DNA of 64,000 nucleotides. It comes from Cristatella mucedo. Taxonomy: Eukaryota; Bryozoa; Phylactolaemata; Cristatellidae. The stretch lies in assembly GCA_009760855.2 (NCBI GenBank), contig WPIO01000006.1:2530501-2594500 (forward strand), given 5' to 3'. Below, piece by piece: positions 49,820 to 61,203 of this stretch. Each line of letters opens with the position of its first letter. Within the stretch, counting starts at the first letter, position 1. Position numbers and translations under genes: made by a program. The notes beneath the pieces are model-generated. The model did not search any database, was not told the origin of the DNA, and was given only the letters and a program-made list of their open reading frames with translations.

Positions 49820-49930
49820 ACCTTTAGTAATACATTTATTGAAGTGGCCCTCAGAGAACTCAATATCTTTACTATAATATCTAGGCACTTTACATTTACT
49901 GTAAAGGAAGTATGATCGAATGGTTAGCGA
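49820..49930 (-). mobile_element. LINE-A tail scrap with small insertion
   Basis: GTGGCCCTCAGAGAACTCAA, then TATCTTTACTATAATATCTA in place of CTCTTTCTA, then GGCACTTTACATTTACTG. The inner hairpin is disrupted by about 10 bp. Confidence 0.65.
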
Positions 49931-50180
49931 TAGACCTTCTGATGACCTGTAAGAGTCAAGGTCACGATTTGCACCTAACACGGGTTTTATTGTAAAATCA
50001 ACGAATTCAATAGCTATGCACTGTACAAACATGCCAAACCCCTCAAAAGGTACAGGGCACTTGTGTTGGATGCAGGCATTGAACTTGATGATGAGCTGTA
50101 GAGGTAGCCTTCTGAATAGATCCTTACTTAAAACCCCAAGGTGTCACCAAAAGGATACCTAAATGGTTACTGGACCGGAA

Positions 50181-50308
50181 TAATAATAATAATAATAATA
50201 ATATGCACTTGATAAAGCACCCTCAGAGAACTCAATCTCTTTCTAGGCGCTTTACATTTGCTGCAAAGGGAAACACGACTGAATGGTGAGTAATATCATG
50301 CTTGATAA
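50181..50308 (-). mobile_element. LINE-A 3' fragment (left arm of inverted pair)
   Basis: ATAATAATA tail, hairpin, and about 60 bp of 3' UTR ending at ATCATGCTTGATAAGG. Confidence 0.88.
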
Positions 50309-50396
50309 GGAATCACTTTGTAGCACCACAGCACGTCCAATTAAGTGTGCAGGAGCGACTTATTCCAGCTTCGTGCTCAGGATTTCGTATAAGACG

Positions 50397-50785
50397 AAGA
50401 TTGCAAATCCTTTGGCGACCGTGCATTTAGTTCGTATGCTCCCAAAGCCTGGAACTCACTCCCGACTTGCGTCACAACATCCCCTGACTTGACCACATTT
50501 AAAAAGAACTTAAAAACGCACCTATTTAGGACAGCATTTAGTGGGTTCCTGTGATTCGTCCTTCTTGTGCTTAAGCGTGCTGACACTGTGCATGCTGCCA
50601 CTAACCACATTTGCATGCTGACCCTGTACATGTCACCTCTAACCATGTTATTCATGTTTATCAAGCACGATATTACTCACCATTCAATCGCGCTTCCCTT
50701 TGCAGCAAATTGAAGCGCCTAGAAAGATTTGAGTTCTCCGAGGGCGCTTTATCAAGTGCATTATTATTATTACTATTATTGCCGC
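50397..50785 (+). mobile_element. LINE-A 3' fragment (right arm of inverted pair)
   Basis: It starts in the codons for KSFGDRAF, runs through PKAWNSLPTC (about 50437-50475), the 3' UTR, a hairpin with a 5-bp inner deletion, and the ATT tail at 50758-50782. It faces the 50181-50308 fragment across about 90 bp. Confidence 0.9.
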
Positions 50786-51029
50786 TATCGTTGTATAGTG
50801 AGATTGGCCTGCGCATAGGAGCAACCGGCTGAAAGGCTGGCATTCTGTTAAGCGATTGCCCCTGCTGATTTACAAGGTTTGAATGGTATGTAGAGCTAGG
50901 CCTTGCTGGCATGGCAGTGATAGCCGATGCCACGGCATGAATTACCCTCTCCAGATGCCCGTGTAACTAGAGAACAGCAATGAACCGAGAGCAGACCGGA
51001 AGTGGAACTGGAACCAGCGATGGCTGTGC

Positions 51030-51227
51030 CGGATAATAGTAATAATAATAATAATAATAATAATGCACTTGATAAAGCGCCCTCAGAGAACTCAATCTCT
51101 CTCTAGGCGCTTTACATTTGCTGCAAAGGAAAATGCAATTGAATGGTGAGTAATATCATGCTTGATAAACAAACAAAACGAATAACATGGTTAGGCGTGA
51201 CATGCACAGGGTCAGCATGCAAATAAG
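51030..51227 (-). mobile_element. LINE-A 3'-UTR fragment
   Basis: A tail of about 11 ATA/GTA units, hairpin, and 3' UTR to GGGTCAGCATGCAAAT. Only about 195 bp, with no coding sequence, and well conserved, so probably a recent and very short insertion. Confidence 0.9.
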
Positions 51228-52561
51228 GATACAAGTTCATCTCTCTGTCAGCAAAGCTGAGAAGCCACGCAGAGCAAGATTAAACTAGTTTTTCGTGCAA
51301 TCACGTCTGCATGCAACATTAACTAGACAAAGAATCCAAGTTGTCCGTGGGTGAAGACCAATCATCACGTGTACGGACGCCTTTAACAAAGCCCACCAAC
51401 GACGCCTGCTATCCTCGGGCGGTTCATTTCCAGCCGTCCTCTGCCTGCTGCTGCTCCAGCGCTGCACTATTTCCATCGGCTGTCCCACTGACGTCGGATA
51501 TGCTCCCCTCACTCACGTTTTACCATAAAGTGAGAGTCGCTGGTACTTGTTTCCACCAAAAGCGCGCATGCACTCGCACCCCCTTCGTCCTCATCTATGT
51601 CCTTCGCTCTGTGCACGAGGCCCCGACCACAGCTGCACGTTTCGAGCTTGACACGCTGGGACCTATGATTCAAGGCTCTATGCAAGCTCATTGTCTCGAT
51701 AGGTTCCTGCACTTGCGAAAGGAGTCGTACTTGTCGTTGCATGCCAATCGTGGCTGCCTGTCCATGTTTCCTGGGCAGCGTGCGACATGCCTAGGTCAGA
51801 GGGTGATTCCTCTGGGAAGCACCGTTCGCTAGCTCTGATTTGAATTGGCGTCCATTCTGGGCCGACAGCCCGTCTATCGAGCAACCGTGCGTCTTGTTTT
51901 ATTGCGAAATTGCCATCGTTACGAAGTCACTGCTTTTTGTCTTGGCATAGAGATCTGCAACCTACTCTGACATGGCTCCTTCACTTTGTGAATCAGTTTG
52001 CATGTCCGGTCTAGGCCTTAGACGTGCACGTCCCTTGAATTCTTTTTTAGCTATTGTGTGGGTAGCTTTCATAGTGTGCCCGTGCAAAGTACACATTCAT
52101 TTCACAAAGTTTGCAACCGAACCAGCGGTGATGGTAGGCTACCCCTGTAGCCTATGACGTCAAAAATGAGTGATCGGGAAAACAAAGGTCAACCCCATCC
52201 TTCGGTATATCCGTCTTTCCTTTCCGAGCAGATACGTTGGTCAAGAATTTCTTTCAGAGATTGGTTTCTAGCTAATTTGATGGATCGGACAGAGCTCTAG
52301 TTTCCATACAACCCTCTTCAGTGGACGTTGCCCACTGGAGAAGCCGAGTGGGCTGGCGCAGCGCTTCTCCGACCTCACGAGTTATTCCTCCGTGGCTATT
52401 GTACAGTTGTTGTGCCCTGCTTGTGCCGACGAGGGGCACGAATTGCCCGCGAGACATGCGCGGTTGTCTCTGAACCAACTGTGCCACTAACACGTTGGCA
52501 GCCGCTCAGCAGGTCAGTGCCGCAGTGCCGCACGGTGATTCGCACTCTTCTAATAGGTAAT

Positions 52562-52730
52562 CATCAAATGCAGTTTGACTCAGCGGTTAAGTTGCTCGCA
52601 CCGTTTGACCGAGGTTAATGTGAATGTAGTTGATGACCCCGAGGTCGTGCGCTCGAGCCCCCTGGCACATGCAAAGCGCCTGAATAGAGGTCGAGTTCTC
52701 TAACGGTGCTGTACAGACGAATTTTATGTT
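52562..52730 (+). mobile_element. SINE-D copy 3
   Basis: A box GACTCAGCGGTTAAG at about 52577, B box CGCTCGAGCCC near 52650-52660, tail GCAAAGCGCCTGAATAGAGG and TCTCTAACGGTGCTGTACAG. The inner loop is mutated. Confidence 0.8.
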
Positions 52731-52736
52731 TTCACG

Positions 52737-52866
52737 TACAATTCATTTTATAGTGCCCTAAGAGAACTCAGCACCTCTTCAGGCGCTTCACGTTTGTATA
52801 CAGCATTCGAGCCCATGACCACGGTCGTGTAAGGCGAGCACCTTAACCCTAGGGCCAAGCAGTGCA
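52737..52866 (-). mobile_element. SINE-D copy 4, tail-to-tail with copy 3
   Basis: On the plus strand: TTCATTTTATAGTGCCCTAA, then CTTCAGGCGCTTCACG, then a reversed B box (CATTCGAGCCCATGACC) and a reversed A box (CACCTTAACCCTAGGG). Confidence 0.8.
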
Positions 52867-53187
52867 CAAAATTGAGGCCATGTATGATGCCGAACGCACT
52901 GCTAAGCTCTGCAGTGAGCTGGAAAGCAAAGCTACCTAAATGTTTGCTGTCTGACTTGTGAATTGAAGAGAAATATAGAGTGCTTGTTGTGGATTTGCAT
53001 TGCAAAATCGGTAAAGCCTCTGTATGACGACCCAACTTTGCGGCCAGCACACATCTGGCCGCATTTTAAGATCGTGGAAGTTTATGTTGCGGAATGGGCG
53101 TGACGGTATTTGCAGCCTAGAGGTGTTTACATTAGTGCAATCATGGGCTCATACTTCGGAATGCCACCGGTGTTCTTTTTATTGCAG

Positions 53188-53355
53188 GCATCGGCTCGTG
53201 GTGGCTGCATAGGATTTCTTGCCCAGGCTGCCCTTCGATTGCCAATTGCGCTTCGATACTTCAGGAATCCCAGAATGTTGCTCAGAGCATGGCTGCTACA
53301 GAAAGACAATGTTCGGTGTGGAGCATTTGTAGGCAGCATGAGCCTTATCTATCAG
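53188..53355 (+). CDS. TMEM135: TMEM135 coding exon h
   Basis: 168 nt, phase 0 at both ends; acceptor TTTATTGCAG, donor GTGAGC. Residues 215-270 begin ASARGGCIGFLAQAAL and continue through LRLPIALRYFRNPRMLLRAW and DNVRCGAFVGSMSLIYQ. The vertebrate match is CLRIPSAFRHLFTQPSRLL and FQLGAFLGSFVSIYK. The GAF-G-S pattern begins the Tim17/PMP24-like part. Confidence 0.95.
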
Positions 53356-53934
53356 GTGAGCCTCATGCCACTGGTGACTGGTCGGTCGATCGAATCTTTC
53401 CATGTGGCGTGACAGCTTTCGTAGTACTCTTCGTTTCACTTATTCGTGTCTCCTTGAGAGTGATCGAGCATGCCCAAGTAATTCCCAGAGAGGTTCTGTG
53501 CTGTGATGACTTGGGGAACGATGGCACTTCACCACTATTGTTGCTAATTGTCTGCCAAAGTTTGTCCAGGTGCGTGCTAGTTATGCGGCGAAGTGAGACG
53601 GCTCTGGCCTCGGTGCCACTTGAAATGTATATCCTACCAACGCTTCACTTGGTTTCTGGTATCCATTAAAATATTGCCCCTGGTCGCTGGTATGTTTTGT
53701 TTCCAACAGCTGTCTCCAAGCTGGCCATCTATAGTGCCATCGTTCTCCATCAGATTCATGTTAAAGTCGGCCCACACAGCCAGGGTGTCCCTGTAGCAAA
53801 TAGTTACTAAGCAGACGGCGCCTAATGGAGCTCATAAAGACTTTTGCATTTGAGTGCATATAATATAATAGGAATCTAATGATAACACCTGGTAACATAT
53901 TTCGATTTATTTTTTGTCCTCATGTACAAAGTCC

Positions 53935-54440
53935 ACCTAGTCCACTGTGCCTAGAGCTAGGATGGTTGCCGGTTGAGCAAAGGATACAGAGCCAAGTTCT
54001 TATGCTGACCCACAAGGCCTGCCACGGCTTGGCTCCTTCGTACTTAGCTGAACTGCTGCATCAGTTTCAGCCTGTTCGCGCCCTCAGGTCCTGTGTGGAC
54101 AATAAATTAGCTGTCCCATTCCTCCGCTTAAAGACAGTTGGCGACAGAAGCTTTAGCTCTGCAGGTCGTAGGCTGTGGAACTCGCTTCCACAATTCTTAC
54201 GCAACGACATCTACTCTCCAGCTGCCGACTATGGCACATCTTTTTCAGCGGTCCTGAACTGCTACTGCTATGCTACTCACTACCTCAACTGCTCTCCTAA
54301 CTCTGCTATGCTTCCCACTTTCTCTTTGTTGCGTGAGACGAAGTCTGTTGGCTACCGAATGCGTACCGAAAGCTGCTTAGGCTGTGAGTGCGCTATGCAA
54401 AACTCTCCTGCGCACTGCAACTTGGTTTCTGTTGCCAAAA
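53935..54440 (+). mobile_element. LINE-B copy with C-terminal coding part
   Basis: The plus frame (to about 54450) carries LGWLPVEQRIQSQVLMLTHK, LAPSYLAELLHQFQPVRALR, KTVGDRSFSSAGRRLWNSLP and QFLRND. This is the same arrangement as the LINE-A C terminus (HWLPV, LAPAYLSDL, FGDRAFSS, KAWNSLP) but a distinct sequence, so it is a sister family in the CR1/L2-like group. It is the best LINE-B coding copy here. Confidence 0.88.
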
Positions 54441-54994
54441 CTATAACTTGAAATTATCTGGCTTGGCTGTTAGGCTCACGTGCCGGCATCACATTTGCCC
54501 GTAAAGCTCGTTGTGCAGCTACACATATTAGTGAGGTTTACGTGGACATAACACTATCGAGTAATATCCATTGAACTGTAACAGTACAGGTGCCTTTAAC
54601 GAATATTTCAGGTTATGTAATTGCAGAGTAAGAAAATAGTGAATTAGATGTGATAAGTATGTCCTCAGCCTCAGGTCTTGTCCACACTCTTTTCAAGATG
54701 GCTGTTGTTAGGTCACTAATTAAGAAAGCAGCACTAGACCGAGAGGACTTGAGTAGCTTCCGCCCGGTCTCCCTGCTACCGATCCTACTAATTTTACTGG
54801 AACTAGTTGTGGTAGACCAGTAAACGTCTTACATCGAAACTTTAATCCTTGCAAGTTAGTTTCAGTCTGATTTTAGAGCTAATCACTCCACAGTTACCAT
54901 TTTTTCGGATGTTAAGCCCTCTTCTCAGGAATGCAGACCTAGGTAGAGTTTCTCTGCTTGTTTTGCCTGATCTTTCGGCAGCAATTGATGCTAT

Positions 54995-55072
54995 GCAGCA
55001 AATATAAAGTGCCTAGAGAGAGAGATTTAGTTCTCTGAGGGGGCTATATCAAATGCCTTATTGTTATTATTG
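54995..55072 (+). mobile_element. LINE-A tail-only insertion nested in LINE-A
   Basis: GCAGCAAATATAAAGTGCCT, then AGAGAGATTTAGTTCTCTGA, then a TTATTGTTATTATTG tail. It splits motif A between the codons for AAIDA and the following HQVLLERF. Confidence 0.85.
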
Positions 55073-55753
55073 AGCACCAAGTCCTTCTCGAGCGCTTCCT
55101 CACCTCGCCGGCCGTCGCTGGGCACTGCAAGGGTTCAGATCCTATCTCAGTGATAGTCTACAGAGTATTGATGCGAACAGATAAAGGTCATCCGAAGAAC
55201 TGCTGAAGTAATTGGCACCTCAGGGCATTATGCTCGGTCCGCTTTTTTCACAGTTTACACTCTCCCTCTTGGTGATGTGATCGCCAAGCACAATCTAGGC
55301 TTTCACTTCTATGCAGATGACACTCAGTTGTACCTTTGCTTTGATCCCTCCCAGCCATCTAGCACGTTGAATTCTTCACAGATGACAAAACCAACTTACT
55401 AATTATAGAAAACCGAGACTTACTAATTATAGGAAAACCGAGTGTGACTCAAAAGCTGGAAAGATTGCTGTGCAAAATCGGCTCTTCCAGCATATCTCCA
55501 GTCGAAGCTGCATGCAATCTAGGTGTCTTGTTCCAAAGTGAGCTTTTACTAGGTGAACACGTCAGCTGCACTGTCAATTCTGCCTTCTTTCAGCAGCATA
55601 GCATTGCTAAAATTTGGACTTGCTTAGTTAGGCAGGGATACTACATCTATGTTGGGCCATGCATTTATAACATCCCAACTCGACTTATGTTACTCGCTGC
55701 TTGCTGCTCTATCGACCTGTGCAATCAGGTACCTACAGCTGGTGCAAAACTCT

Positions 55754-56070
55754 TATTGTGTGCGTGAGCCTGCGCGTTTTGCTAAACAGCAAACGACTTG
55801 GACACTCGTGTGCAACCGTACTCAGCACTTTGTAATTATTAACTCAACATCAGACTTTGACTCGAGCAGAAGCTTTCGTTGTCTGCGGCTCACGAATGCT
55901 GCGCTCCGAATTGCTTTCGTCTGCTCTCGCCAAGCAGGAGAAACGCTCCACTCTGATTCGCTAGCTTAGGTGGGGGAGGACCCAGCCTAGTACTGGCATA
56001 TACGACCACAGTTAGGTGGTGGCACTGCCATAGGGTGGGTATGCACTCTCACATACGATCGCTACACTCT
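55754..56070. mobile_element. Unknown 312-bp insertion with 5-bp flanking repeat
   Basis: LINE-A sequence stops after ACTCT at 55749-55753 and resumes after ACTCT at 56066-56070. The insert matches nothing else in the window that I can see and has no coding potential that I recognise. Non-autonomous transposon or SINE are both possible. Confidence 0.5.
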
Positions 56071-56844
56071 GCAGCCAGGCTTGTCTGTCGTGTTGTGAGT
56101 GTCACAGTTGCCACATCTCACCACTTCTCGACGACCTGCATTGGCTTCCAATCAAGCAGCATATCGACTTCAAGGTTTTGTCACTTACTTTTAATTCCCA
56201 TTTATTCTTTGGCTCCAGCCTACCTATCAGAACTACTCCCCCCACTTGGCCAAGCACTGTGCCAACCTACCTTTTTCAAATCGTTTACCTATACCGAGTG
56301 CGAACCTCAAAATCTTTGGAGACCGTGCCTTTGGTTCATATGCTCCCTAAGCCTGGAACTCACTCCCGACTGACATCACATCTCCTGACATGACGACATT
56401 TAAAAAGCTTAAAACAAACTATTACAGCACTTAGTCGGTACTTGTGATTCGTCCTTTGTGTGCTTATGCATGCTGACACTGCGACTGCTGCTATTAACCT
56501 CATCTACATGTTGGCCCTGTGCATGCCACATCTTACAATGTAATCTTGATGACATTGCAAATGTTACCACCAATAATTTGGTCATACTTTCCTTACATCT
56601 GTAAAGGGCCTTGAAAGAGATTTAGTTCTCTGATGGTGCGGTACAAATCTAATATTGTTGTTATTATTATTATTAAATTGCTTGACCGAAAATAATAGAA
56701 GTAAAGTCATTTTTTGACAAATCCTTGTTTGGTTCTGGTGCAGTGGCCCAGCCAGTCACCCGATCTGTAGCTGAACTAGTAAAGCACTGAATCAGACTGT
56801 GTCGGATCATGTATAGCCTGCAGGAATCAGCATAATCTCCCCCT

Positions 56845-57085
<241 letters not shown>

Positions 57086-57251
57086 TGTGCAGTCCTCCCC
57101 CAAGGCATTTGGCCTGTGAGGCCCAGATTATGTTTTGTGGCTCCTGTTTGATTTGCCCCGTCTGCAAGCCCTGCTGCTGTGACCACCATTCTCCCCTCGA
57201 AAGGTCTGTTTTTGGTGGCTGATGCATGACATTGCTCAAGCTTGTGTGAGC

Positions 57252-58293
57252 GCTGCAACTCACTTGCTGCATGCATTGATGACATCCGCACATGGATGGC
57301 AGCAAATTTTCTAAAACTAAACGATGATAAAACTAACTTACTAGTTATGGGCAAACCCAGTGTGATTCAGAAATTGGAAAGGCTGACTCTCAAAATTGGC
57401 TCTGCCAGCATATCTCCAGTTGAATCAGCTCGAAATCTAGGTGTCATATTCCAAAGCGACCTCTCGTTAGACGACCACATCAGCTCCACAGTCAAATCTG
57501 CCTATTTTCAGCTTCACAACATTGCTAAAATTAGGGCTTGTTTAGATAAAGATACCACGTCCAAGTTGGTCCATGCATTCGTGACATCCCGTCTCGACTT
57601 CTGCAACTCACTGCTTACTGGCCTACCAGCATGTGCGATCAGGCGATTGCAGCTGGTGCAAAACTCCGAAGCTAGGCTTGTCTGTCGTGAGCATCGCAGT
57701 TACCACATTACTCCACTTCTCGCCGACCTGCACTGGCTACCAGTGAGGCAACGGATTGACTTCAATGTTTTGTCGCTCACTTTTAGGTCTCTTCATTCTA
57801 TGGCTCCAGCCTATCTTTCAGATATACTCCCCAATCAGGCCAAGCATCGTACCACTCGCTTTTCGGAATCCAACAGTCTGGAAATACCTCGTACAAACCT
57901 CAAATCCTTTGGAGACCGTGCATTTAGTTCATGTGCTCCCAAAGCCTGGAACTCCCTCCCGACCTGCATCAGAACATCCCCTGACGTGACCACATTTAAA
58001 AAGAACCTGAAAACACACCTATTTAGGACAGCATTTAGTGGGTCCCTGTGATTCGTCCTTGATTAGCTTATGCGTGCTGACACTGTGCGTGCTGCCACTA
58101 ACCACATTTGCATGCTGACCCTGTGCATGTCACCCCTAACCATATTATTCATTTTGTTTGTTTTTCAAGCATGATTTTACTTACTATTCTATTGCATATC
58201 ACTTTGCAGCAAATGTAAAGCGCCTAGCAAGAGTATAAGTTCTCTGAGGGCGCTTTATCAAGTGCAATATTATTATTATTATTATTATTATAA
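57252..58293 (+). mobile_element. LINE-A copy with open C-terminal frame
   Basis: It starts in the codons after LNSLAACIDD. The frame is open to its natural stop at 58051 and includes TWMAANFLKLNDDKTNLLVM, DLSLDDHISSTVKSAYFQL, PKAWNSLPTCIRTSPD and LKTHLFRTAFSGSL. The 3' UTR, hairpin and a tail of about 8 ATT units follow. With 37515-38760 it is the best-preserved copy. Confidence 0.94.
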
Positions 58294-58420
58294 TGCAAAA
58301 TATCCAGCATTCGATTCAGCCACATTTTCTTGCGGAACAGCTGCCAGCACGTTGTTGGGTTGTTGGATGCTTCTAAGCATGTTGTCTGCTTGTGCGCTTG
58401 TGCTAGCTTTCTTTTCCAGC

Positions 58421-58509
58421 ATGTATAAAGTGCCACGAAAGAGATTTAGTTCTCTTAGGTTGCAAATTTAAATATCTTGTTGCTAATAATATCATTATTT
58501 TTATTATTG
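58421..58509 (+). mobile_element. LINE-A tail abutting exon i acceptor
   Basis: ATGTATAAAGTGCCACGAAA, then GAGATTTAGTTCTCTTAGG, then a decayed ATT tail (ATTATTTTTATTATTG). The tail ends about 7 bases before the AG of the exon i 3' splice site. Confidence 0.75.
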
Positions 58510-58516
58510 CTGTTAG

Positions 58517-58657
58517 GTTGTCTGCTGCGTACTACGACACGTGCGGAAGCAGGATAGCGAATTCCACGGCCTCATCGCCGGGCTGCTGTCAGGCCTCGGC
58601 ATGGCGTTTTATCCCAGCTCGACCCTCGCTCTCTACGCGTTACTGCGGCTCGTCATG
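58517..58657 (+). CDS. TMEM135: TMEM135 coding exon i
   Basis: 141 nt, phase 0 at both ends; acceptor ATTATTGCTGTTAG, donor GTAATG. Residues 271-317 read VVCCVLRHVRKQDSEFHG, then LIAGLLSGLGMAFYPSSTLA and LYALLRLVM. The vertebrate stretch is [20 protein letters not shown], then AGISMMFYKSTTISMY. The IAG-x-L-x-G helix is the most conserved part of the Tim17/PMP24-like region. Confidence 0.96.
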
Positions 58658-58747
58658 GTAATGTGCTCCCCTCTGCTCTCTGACCGGCGGCGCCGGCTGC
58701 CGCGACACGGTGTGCGGCGGCAGCAAGGGCCACTGTTTCTTCTGCAG
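58658..58747 (+). other. TMEM135: Short intron (90 bp) between exons i and j
   Basis: Donor GTAATG, acceptor TTTCTTCTGCAG. It is by far the shortest intron of the gene and holds no repeat. Confidence 0.93.
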
Positions 58748-58846
58748 GTGCTCTTCAACAAATCGGTGGAAAAAGGCCTCATCCTGGAAGTCCCACACGG
58801 ACCCGTTATGGTCTACGCAGTGTCAACAGCCCTCCTCATTCACGCG
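58748..58846 (+). CDS. TMEM135: TMEM135 coding exon j
   Basis: 99 nt, phase 0 at both ends; donor GTAAGG. Residues 318-350 read VLFNKSVEKGLILEVPHG, then PVMVYAVSTALLIHA. The vertebrate match is MYFKGIEAGKVPYFPHAD, then TIIYSISTAICFQA. Confidence 0.96.
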
Positions 58847-58920
58847 GTAAGGCTGACTCTCGCACGCGAGAGCACCTGCAGTAGCAAACCGATGCAGCAG
58901 CTGCTGCTAGCTTTTTTTGC

Positions 58921-58996
58921 TCGCCTCTCTCCTCCACTCGCTTCTCTTCTCCGCTCGCCTCTCTCCTCCGCTCGCCTCTCTCCTCCGCTCGCCAGA
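58921..58996. repeat. 18-bp minisatellite, about four copies
   Basis: The unit is close to CTCGCCTCTCTCCTCCG with one or two changes per copy. It is pyrimidine-rich on the plus strand. Confidence 0.85.
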
Positions 58997-59302
58997 TGTG
59001 CATAGTCTATGGTTTAGATCATACTAGCTGGACAACTGCAGTAGCAAAGATCAGTAAGCAGTACTTTAGGCTTTGGACCAAGTCAGTTGTACCACATATT
59101 GTAGGAGTCTGCTGCTGCTGCTGGATTTTTGCTTCTTTTTCTTGCACACGCCCTCGTGTACACCCTGTGCAATGCTTTCAGACTTCATCCTGTCAAACAG
59201 GACATGCATCATTTGTGTTTGGGGTCACCGTGGGAGGGTCACTGCTGGTGGCACAAATGATTTCTTGTAAGGATATGGATATAAGGATAAGGATACGGCC
59301 AT

Positions 59303-59310
59303 GATATATA

Positions 59311-59394
<84 letters not shown>
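59303..59394. repeat. (TA)n microsatellite
   Basis: TA run with two TATTATA phase shifts, about 90 bp. Confidence 0.96.
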
Positions 59395-59399
<5 letters not shown>

Positions 59400-60827
59400 C
59401 CTGTAATGCAAACTCTTAAACTCTTTGTGCTTGGCACTGAAACATCCAATTTGCCGGCACAACATGGATCCAACACGGAATGTCAGTGATGTGTGACCTT
59501 TCTTCTGACTGAGCTCCAATGCAGTCTGTCAACAAATCTTGATTTAGGCACTCTCCTAATCCTGCAATCTTTGGCCCACTTCTTCTATCCATCCTGGCTA
59601 GCATGTAGGACTCTCTTCCCTCAAGAGGCACATCTTCTTTTGATGCTCGTTGGTCCTCGCACGGTCCTGTGCGGCCGTTTAAAAAGCGGATATCTGAGCC
59701 TCTGCATCGGCCACTGGTTGGTTTTTATTTTTTAACCCATTAAACGTGTAACCGAATTGCATATTGCCGACTCCATTGTTCAGCTCAATGCCTGCCTATA
59801 GATTTGAGAGTAACTGGCCAGATGAAAGTGCTTCTGTCTTTTCGCCTGCCCCTGCCCTGCTCTACCACTGCCCCCACCACCACCACCAACCACCACCTGT
59901 CTCTCACTAGAATAAACCAGTTGTCTCCTGGGATCCCATCCGCTGACATTTCTTTCTCCATACCCCCTCCCCACCTGCAGTGGCCTGCTTAAGTATTCTG
60001 TTAAAATGTCTGCTGTAGATAATGAACCTAATCATATTTCTACCCATATCTAGATCTAGATTCTGTAATATTAACATTATTTGTTTAGGCAGTCGTACAC
60101 CTCATCATGTGGCTAATTGCTATGGTGAGTCCATTACCAAGCAGAAGCTTTTATTTCTACCTTTAAAACAAGATTTCCAATAATTCTCTGTCTATCAGAT
60201 GTGGCCAGAAAGAGAGAGGGAGAGAGAGAGAGAGAGAGAGGCTCGGTTTGATTAGCCTGCTTCGTGAAAGTTGGTTTGCAAGGGCTTTTTTTGCAACTCG
60301 CCGCAGGATGACACTCTTGCCTAGCCTCCTACTCACCGTGCCTTTGCTAATAACTAGCATGGGGGCAGGGCTACCCGCCCTGCTCTAGCTGGCTGCCGCC
60401 GGATGAGCCTGCGACACATTGCATCCAACTCGGTTAGCCCATCAGATAGCCCAGCCACGCGGGCCATCGTCGAACCAGTTCCTTTATATATTTTTTTGAG
60501 ATTTCGGTACAACAAGGTCAAGTCAGCAATCTCAAGACGACGTTCGATCTATTGACCGTTGTTGCAGCTGTAAATGCCGGAATAGTGTGTTGCATTAGCA
60601 TCCCCTTAACTCGGCAGTGTTTTCGGCCCCACTCACGCTTTATATTTACACATAGCTGTTCTAGACGAATGGACTCCCCCCCCCCCCCGTGGATGCAAGT
60701 CTTGCCTGTGCCTTCACGTGGTGCTGTGCAGACATGTGGGGCACATCGAGGATACAAATGATGTTTTCGCGAGCATCCGGAATTTATTTCCCTTTACAAA
60801 TGTCAATCTGCCAGCTCAATCGATGCC

Positions 60828-60925
60828 TGCTTTGAAGTGGCATATACGAAGTGGCATATGCGAAGCGCCTGTGTAGAGATTAAGTTCTCTTAGGGTGCTA
60901 TACAAATGAATTATATTTTTTATAT
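60828..60925 (+). mobile_element. SINE-D copy 5, tail only
   Basis: GTGGCATATGCGAAGCGCCT, then AGAGATTAAGTTCTCTTAGG, then GCTATACAAATGAATTATA. A short upstream duplication (CATATACGAAGTGGCATATG) is present. Confidence 0.8.
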
Positions 60926-61203
60926 TTAGTCCATTTTTCCGAAAACTTGTCGCGGCTGAGTGTAAGTGCGCATTGAACTGGGCTCACGTGTATGCAATGC
61001 GAATGCCGATGCATTGCAATAGAGGCTGTTCTTCCTACTCATGCTATCAATGATGCACTCCAGGAATTCGTTGATCATCACCATGTCTCGCACGTCTATT
61101 AGAACACTTCGAGCACGACACTGCAACACGACGCCGATCTCATAGAAGCTGTGCTTGGAATCATAATATATACATATATGTGTATACATGTATATATACA
61201 TAT

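Larger units (their letters stand above)
54690..56679 (+). mobile_element. Old LINE-A copy with two later insertions
   Basis: Pieces in order: upstream RT (KKAALDREDLSSFRPVSLLP, about 54725), motif A (LLVLPDLSAAIDA), motif B region, motif [15 protein letters not shown] near 55300, thumb (AACNLGVLFQSELLLGEHVS), a gap, then the C terminus from 56071 with SLEL-type remnants and PKPGTHSRL in another frame. The 3' hairpin and TTATTATTA tail end at about 56679. It is interrupted at 54995-55072 by a LINE-A tail and at 55754-56070 by an unknown insert. Confidence 0.87.

Noticed and set aside
59804-59992. Pro/Thr-rich frame near 59870
   Set aside because: It derives from a short CCA repeat in an intron; no homology.
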